A stretch of DNA of 64,000 nt, from assembly GCF_017358165.1 (NCBI RefSeq), contig NZ_CP071446.1, forward strand, positions 1 through 64,000. Direction: 5' to 3'. How positions within the stretch are numbered: the stretch's first letter is position 1; each line of letters opens with the position of its first letter. The position numbers were made by a program, and so were the translations under genes. This stretch comes from Thermosipho ferrireducens. GTDB taxonomy: Bacteria; Thermotogota; Thermotogae; Thermotogales; Fervidobacteriaceae. The notes beneath the pieces are model-generated. The model worked only from the letters and a program-made list of their open reading frames with translations. It made no database searches and was not told the origin of the DNA. Shown here one piece after another: positions 59,367 through 64,000 of the stretch.

Positions 59367-59852
59367 TTACCTCCCGGAGTCAATGTCGCCATCATCTATT
59401 AAAAGCTTAATACTATCGCCTGTTTTAACCACCGAACCTTTTTCTGGATATGTAGCAAGAACACGACCATCTGGACCAGGATATTTAATTTTTACAATTT
59501 CAACATTCAATCCCCATGATTTAAGGATTTCTACAACTGTATGGGCATTTGTACCATAAAAATCTGGCAATTTGAATTGTCTCTCTATAAGGCTACTCCC
59601 AAACACTCTTATCTTTCTTCCCCTTTTCACGACTTCTCCTGCTCCAGGATCAGTGTTTACCACTTTTCCATTTCCAACAATTTCCGCTACAAAACCATAC
59701 ATTTCCAGCTTATTTTTGGCTTCAGCGATATTTAACCCTATAACATCCGGCACAAAAACATCACCGGTCTTTTCACCAAGATATATAATACCCAAAAACG
59801 CCAGTATCCCAAACATAACCCCAACAAGAAATAAAAAAACAATTCTTATCAT
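59367..59852 (-). CDS. Membrane-anchored two-PASTA-domain protein
   Basis: A 161-residue protein: an N-terminal membrane helix (about 4-26), then two PASTA repeats (VPDVIGLNIAEAKNKLE and LPDFYGTNAHTVVEILKSW). PASTA domains occur on penicillin-binding proteins and Ser/Thr kinases and bind muropeptides. Here no kinase domain is attached; a typical PASTA kinase next to rsgA/rlmN in other bacteria may be its evolutionary source (inference). It overlaps rlmN by ATGA. Confidence 0.88.
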   Translation of the reverse strand: MIRIVFLFLVGVMFGILAFLGIIYLGEKTGDVFVPDVIGLNIAEAKNKLEMYGFVAEIVGNGKVVNTDPGAGEVVKRGRKIRVFGSSLIERQFKLPDFYGTNAHTVVEILKSWGLNVEIVKIKYPGPDGRVLATYPEKGSVVKTGDSIKLLIDDGDIDSGR

Positions 59853-60880
59853 CTTTTCTTCAACATTCTCCTTCTCAATTGTCCACAGGCAGCGCTTATA
59901 TCTGTCCCTTTTTCTTGCCTGATCTCAGCTTCAATATTATATCTTTCAAGCACACTTTTAAACCTTTCTAACACCCATTTACTTGGACGATGAAATTCTG
60001 GATTTACTGGATTTACCGGTATAAGATTTACAAAAACAGACATTCCCTTCAAAAGCTGCGAAAGTTTCTCAGCGTCGTCCAGATAATCATTAAATTCCTT
60101 TATCAAAATATATTCTATTGTAACCCTATTACCAGTAATTTCCTGATACTTTTTCAACGCATAAATTATTTCTTCCACACTATACTTCTTATTAAGAGGT
60201 ACAATTTTATCTCGCTTGAAATCTGTAGGCGCATGCAAAGATACCGCTAATTTAAAATCCAAACCTGACTTTGCCAATTCCACAATCTTTTCGGGTATAC
60301 CAACTGTTGAAACGGTGATTCTTCGAATACCTATACCTGACATCTTTCTATGATTCAACATTTTTAAGCTTTTTAAAGTTGCATCAAAATTCAAAAGAGG
60401 TTCGCCCATTCCCATATAAACCACATTCCCAACATTTACCTTTCTATGAAACTCTATCGCTAAAATCTGGGCTACAATTTCTCCTGCTGTAAGATTTCTA
60501 ACATATCCACTCTGTCCAGTAGCACAAAAAGAGCATTTTACAGGACAACCTACCTGAGTAGATATACACGCAGTAACTCTTCCCGAATGAAAAAGAGCCA
60601 CAGATTCTATAGTGTTTCCATCACTTAATCTCCATAAAAATTTTGTAGTTTTATCAATTCTTGAAATTTGCATCTCAACAAGTTCTGGAATCTCTATAAC
60701 AAAATGCTCAGCTAACTTTTTTCTGTGCTCTTTCGAAAGATTCGTCATTTTGTCAAAATCAAATACTTTTTTCTTATAAACCCAATCTAACACCTGATCA
60801 ACACGATATTTTTCTAATTTCATTATTGAGAACTCTTCTACAAGTTCCTCGTATGAAAAATTTAGCAAATTTTTTTTCAT
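59849..60880 (-). CDS. rlmN: 23S rRNA (A2503)-C2 / tRNA (A37) methyltransferase RlmN
   Basis: Radical SAM methyltransferase (343 residues). The cluster motif is CPVKCSFCATG, GEPLLNFDAT follows, and the C-terminal catalytic Cys is in ISAACGQLR. AAGGAGG precedes ATG 60880. It heads the minus-strand run to 52 kb. Confidence 0.95.
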   Translation of the reverse strand: MKKNLLNFSYEELVEEFSIMKLEKYRVDQVLDWVYKKKVFDFDKMTNLSKEHRKKLAEHFVIEIPELVEMQISRIDKTTKFLWRLSDGNTIESVALFHSGRVTACISTQVGCPVKCSFCATGQSGYVRNLTAGEIVAQILAIEFHRKVNVGNVVYMGMGEPLLNFDATLKSLKMLNHRKMSGIGIRRITVSTVGIPEKIVELAKSGLDFKLAVSLHAPTDFKRDKIVPLNKKYSVEEIIYALKKYQEITGNRVTIEYILIKEFNDYLDDAEKLSQLLKGMSVFVNLIPVNPVNPEFHRPSKWVLERFKSVLERYNIEAEIRQEKGTDISAACGQLRRRMLKKR

Positions 60881-61011
60881 AAACCATACCTCCTTGATTA
60901 CTCTAAAATTATTTTAACACAATTTTATTCGTTATAATTTCCTTTACAAAAACAAAACACTCGTTTTATACACACGCATTTCTACTAAATAGTTGTTACT
61001 AATATTAAGTA

Positions 61012-61041
61012 TTGCATATAAGAGTTACTTTATGGTAAAAT
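61012..61041 (+). promoter_or_regulatory. Probable promoter of the oligopeptide-type ABC operon
   Basis: TTGCAT (61012-61017) and TAAAAT (61036-61041) are 18 bp apart, about 33 bp before the GTG start. A short inverted repeat, GGTAA/TTACC (61034-61050), overlaps the -10. Confidence 0.5.
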
Positions 61042-61073
61042 AATGTTACCAAACCGGAAAAGGAGGGGTTGCT

Positions 61074-62576
61074 GTGAAAAAATTTGTTATTATCTGGTTA
61101 TTTTTGCTTGTTGTGATATCTTACGCTGCAAGCAGTGCTATTGTAATAGGAACAACTGACAAAATCAGGACTCTTGATCCAGCCAACTGTTACGACTACT
61201 TCTCGAGTAATATTTTGCAAAATGTTTTAGCAGGACCGGTAGATTATGAAATTGGAACCGCAAATATCAAACCATGGCTTTTTGAAAAATGGGAAGTATC
61301 AGAGGATGGACTGATTTACACATTCCACATTCGAAAAGACGCTTACTTTGAAGATGGCACACAAATTGATGCAAATGTTTTTAAATTTTCTTTTGACAGA
61401 GTTATGAAATTAAATGGAGATCCTGCATTTTTACTTACAGACGTTGTAAAAAAGACAGAAGTAGTTGATAAGTTCACTTTTAAAGTAACTTTAAAGTACA
61501 AATTCTCTGCGTTTGTTTCCGTTCTTGGATACACTGTGGCATTTCCCGTGAATCCAAAAGTTGTTCCAGAAAATGCATTTTATGACTTCGCTCCTTCAGC
61601 ATCTGGTCCCTACAAAATTACTGAATGGATCAGAGACGTCAGAATTGTACTTGAGGAAAATCCAAGATATTTTGGCCCAAAACCAAAAACCAAAAAGATT
61701 ATTATCCAATTTTATGAAAATTCCCAGCAACTTAGATTGGCTCTTGAAACAGGTGAAATTGATGTCGCTTACAGACATCTTGATCCAAGAGATATTTTAG
61801 ATTTGCAAAACGTTCCAGGAATAAAAGTTTATCTTGGCCCAAGCCCTCAGATAAGATATCTTGTCGTTAATGTGCAGCAAAAACCGTTCAATGATCCTCT
61901 TGTAAGACAGGCGATAGCCCTTGCCGTTAATAGAAAAACAATAACGGAAGATATCTTTGTAGGACTTACAAAACCTCTTTATTCCATGGTACCAGCTGGA
62001 ATGTGGAGTCATGTAAACGTCTTCCCCGAAAGGGATATCGCCGCTGCAAAAGAAGTTCTCAAATTAGCTGGTTACAGCAAAGCAAATCCTCTTGTCATAG
62101 ATTTATGGTACACTCCATCGCACTATGGAACAACTGAGGCAGACGTAGCTCAAGTACTGAAAGAAGCTTTAGAAGAAACAGGCATGATAAAAGTTAACAT
62201 TAAATACGCAGAATGGTCAACATATGTTGAATATTTCTTGAATGGTACAATGGGACTCTTCCTGCTTGGTTGGTATCCTGATTATCTTGATCCAGATGAC
62301 TATTTATGGCCGTTCCTGAGTGTAAATGGTGCAAAATCACTTGGAAGTTTCTATGAAAATAAGACTGTTGAAAATCTAATGATAGCCGGTCGTGCAGCAA
62401 CGAATCAGTTCTCAAGGGAAATGATTTACAAACAGGTTCAAAATTTCCACGCTTCAGATGTTCCTTACATACCACTATGGCAGGGAATCGCCGACTGTGA
62501 GGCATGGGATTATATCAAAGGAATCGTTCTTGAACCAACTCAAATATTCAGATATTACATTCTTGAAAAGAAATAA
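61074..62576 (+). CDS. ABC transporter substrate-binding protein, family 5
   Basis: Periplasmic binding protein (500 residues) of the Dpp/Opp type. Signal peptide (about 1-18) without a lipobox Cys; family-5 motifs DPANCYDYFSSNILQNVL and WEVSEDGLIYTFHIRKDAYFEDG. In Thermotoga, members of this family bind oligosaccharides as often as peptides, so the ligand cannot be named. GTG 61074 follows AAGGAGGGG. Two permeases follow. Confidence 0.92.
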   Translation: MKKFVIIWLFLLVVISYAASSAIVIGTTDKIRTLDPANCYDYFSSNILQNVLAGPVDYEIGTANIKPWLFEKWEVSEDGLIYTFHIRKDAYFEDGTQIDANVFKFSFDRVMKLNGDPAFLLTDVVKKTEVVDKFTFKVTLKYKFSAFVSVLGYTVAFPVNPKVVPENAFYDFAPSASGPYKITEWIRDVRIVLEENPRYFGPKPKTKKIIIQFYENSQQLRLALETGEIDVAYRHLDPRDILDLQNVPGIKVYLGPSPQIRYLVVNVQQKPFNDPLVRQAIALAVNRKTITEDIFVGLTKPLYSMVPAGMWSHVNVFPERDIAAAKEVLKLAGYSKANPLVIDLWYTPSHYGTTEADVAQVLKEALEETGMIKVNIKYAEWSTYVEYFLNGTMGLFLLGWYPDYLDPDDYLWPFLSVNGAKSLGSFYENKTVENLMIAGRAATNQFSREMIYKQVQNFHASDVPYIPLWQGIADCEAWDYIKGIVLEPTQIFRYYILEKK

Positions 62577-62600
62577 CATTTCACCTGGTTATTAATAAAG

Positions 62601-62630
62601 TCCCGCCCGTTAATGCGGGCGGGATTTTTT
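62601..62630 (+). terminator. Hairpin with T run between binding protein and permease genes
   Basis: TCCCGCCCG pairs with CGGGCGGGA, followed by six T. It is a full intrinsic-terminator shape inside an operon, so it probably limits permease expression relative to the binding protein. Confidence 0.88.
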
Positions 62631-62648
62631 AAAAGAGGAGGAGATAAT

Positions 62649-63656
62649 GTGTCCCTGAAAAGCTATATTATAACCCGAATAATACTGGCCCTTCCTATGA
62701 TATTAGTTCTTCTTGTCATGATCTTTTTTATTCTTCGTATAATTCCAGGTGATCCAGTACTTGCAATTTTAGGTGGGAAAGCTCCTGTTGAAGTGATAGA
62801 AGCCAAAAGACATGAGCTTGGCCTGGATAAACCTGTTATAGTACAATTTTTTGATTATCTTGGTAACGTAATTAAAGGAGATCTTGGAACTTCGACTCTT
62901 ACAAATAGACCTGTCTGGAATGAAATCAAGGACAGATTCCCTGCAACCTTAGAATTAACCATCTTTTCATTTATAGTTGCATTGCTAATAGGTATTTTCT
63001 GGGGAGCGGAAGCTGCATGGAGGAAAGACGGACCCATAGATATTAGCGCAAGGGTATATTCCATATTCATATATGCCGTCCCGGTTTTCTGGTTAGGACT
63101 AATGCTCCAGCTTCTTTTTGGCATTTATCTAAGGTGGTTACCTGTAGGGGGAAGAATTTCCCCGCGGGTTAGTATAGACGTCAAAACAGGCTTGTATCTT
63201 TTCGACACATTAATTACCGGAAATTGGGAAGGATTTATAGATGTTCTTGAACATTTATTACTTCCAGGTATAACACTTGGACTTGTAATATCAAGTATAT
63301 TTTTACGTATGGTAAGAAACAATACTGTGTTAACTCTTTCAAAAGATTTTATAAAAGCAGCACGTGCTCGTGGATTAAAATCACGAGTAATACTTTATGG
63401 CCATGCTGTTAGAAACGCATTTGTTCCAATTTTTACAATAATGGGAATGCAGTTTGCTCTTCTTTTAGCAGGGGCTATTCTGACAGAAACAACTTTTTCG
63501 TGGCCCGGGGTTGGTAGTTATCTTGTACTAAAAATAAAATACAGAGATTTCCCTGCAATACAGGGTACAATCGTATTCTTTGCCTTATTCGTTGTTATTA
63601 TAAGTATCATAATTGACATTGTAAATGCTCTTGTGGACCCAAGAGTCAGATATTAA
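62649..63656 (+). CDS. ABC transporter permease, DppB/OppB type
   Basis: A 335-residue inner-membrane permease with the N-terminal helix, FFILRIIPGDPVLA, and the EAA loop near ARARGLKSRVILYGHAVRNA. GTG 62649 follows GAGGAGGAG; the longer frame would begin within the terminator. The partner permease follows 15 bp on. Confidence 0.92.
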   Translation: MSLKSYIITRIILALPMILVLLVMIFFILRIIPGDPVLAILGGKAPVEVIEAKRHELGLDKPVIVQFFDYLGNVIKGDLGTSTLTNRPVWNEIKDRFPATLELTIFSFIVALLIGIFWGAEAAWRKDGPIDISARVYSIFIYAVPVFWLGLMLQLLFGIYLRWLPVGGRISPRVSIDVKTGLYLFDTLITGNWEGFIDVLEHLLLPGITLGLVISSIFLRMVRNNTVLTLSKDFIKAARARGLKSRVILYGHAVRNAFVPIFTIMGMQFALLLAGAILTETTFSWPGVGSYLVLKIKYRDFPAIQGTIVFFALFVVIISIIIDIVNALVDPRVRY

Positions 63657-63671
63657 AAGAGGGGTGATTCT

Positions 63672-64000
63672 GTGCGAAAAAAATTTATGAGTGAAAGATT
63701 AGGTGAATTTCTAAGTGACCTGTTCAAAACAGGTACCGGATGGCTCACGTTTGTCGGTGCAACAATATTAATCTTTTACATAATTCTTGCAATATTTGCA
63801 CCGCAAATTGCCCCTTACAATCCCATACAACGAGTGGGAAGATCTTTAAGCGCCCCAAATGATCAGTTTATATTTGGTACAGACAATCTCGGAAGAGATG
63901 TTTTGAGTAGAGTAATTTATGGTGCGAGAATCGCCTTAATGATTGCTTTTCTTGCAGTAGCAATCGCCGCAGGTATAGGCGTCCCACTTGGACTAATTTC
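63672..64000 (+). CDS. ABC transporter permease, DppC/OppC type (3' end outside window)
   Basis: The first 109 codons of the second permease are present; the gene runs off the window. Seen: an N-terminal cytoplasmic stretch, one helix (about 25-45), APQIAPYNPIQ, and the family motif FGTDNLGRDVLSRVIYGARIA. GTG 63672 follows AGAGGGGTG. Confidence 0.9.
   Translation, partial: MRKKFMSERLGEFLSDLFKTGTGWLTFVGATILIFYIILAIFAPQIAPYNPIQRVGRSLSAPNDQFIFGTDNLGRDVLSRVIYGARIALMIAFLAVAIAAGIGVPLGLI

Noticed and set aside
61034-61050. Operator of the oligopeptide-type ABC operon
   Set aside because: GGTAA/TTACC is only a 5-bp inverted repeat in AT-rich DNA; too weak to call a regulator site.

Overview
The window looks like chromosome of a Thermotogota (Thermotogales-type) bacterium. 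The clearest marker is a 60-residue single-cluster ferredoxin very close to the Thermotoga maritima one. Homologues of several T. maritima proteins agree with this (TM0160-type bifunctional nuclease, TM0936-type MTA/SAH deaminase, TM1266-type regulator, an Rnf complex). The DNA is AT-rich and genes are densely packed, often with 4-bp ATGA overlaps. Starts are frequently GTG or TTG behind strong GGAGG Shine-Dalgarno sequences. I cannot resolve the genus.

1-11 kb: dnaA and a ferredoxin gene, a convergent P5C dehydrogenase, an unrecognised membrane protein, then a BMP-family (nucleoside-type) ABC uptake operon with two hairpins after the binding-protein gene. A TM1266-like regulator, an acylphosphatase and a five-tRNA operon (Pro, Gly, Arg, His, Arg) with a consensus promoter follow. 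spoVS lies downstream of the tRNAs.

11.7-23 kb (minus strand): a long run thiI, plsC, BFN nuclease, a membrane-anchored hydrolase/propeller protein, a DUF3307 protein, an Fn3/propeller surface protein, half an ABC exporter, and a secreted 5'-nucleotidase. The nucleotidase could supply nucleosides to the BMP transporter.

23-37 kb: a repeat-bearing spacer, two exported proteins (one a VWA lipoprotein), and an rnfCDGEA operon without rnfB beside it. A plus-strand housekeeping run follows: GGDEF-like protein, valS, folC, rsfS, mtaD, a radical SAM gene that appears to start with ATT, and DUF72.

37-50 kb is an accessory island on the minus strand, bordered and interrupted by copies of a hairpin-rich repeat. 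I read it as a ribosomally made, radical-SAM-modified peptide (RiPP) system. It has four short Cys-rich precursor genes (two of one type in an exact duplication, and two related ones, one only 57 residues long), two SPASM radical SAM maturases, two intact and one broken S41 peptidase genes, and an ABC-2 exporter. A 475-bp direct repeat brackets the two maturase genes, so one recombination would remove both. This is the most novel part of the window.

50-64 kb: ligA on the plus strand; then a minus-strand run rlmN, PASTA protein, rsgA, ygiQ (frameshifted), a CBS/CorC membrane protein, cdd, recN, an LPP20-like lipoprotein and a secreted zinc phospholipase/nuclease-like protein. The window ends inside an oligopeptide-type ABC importer operon.
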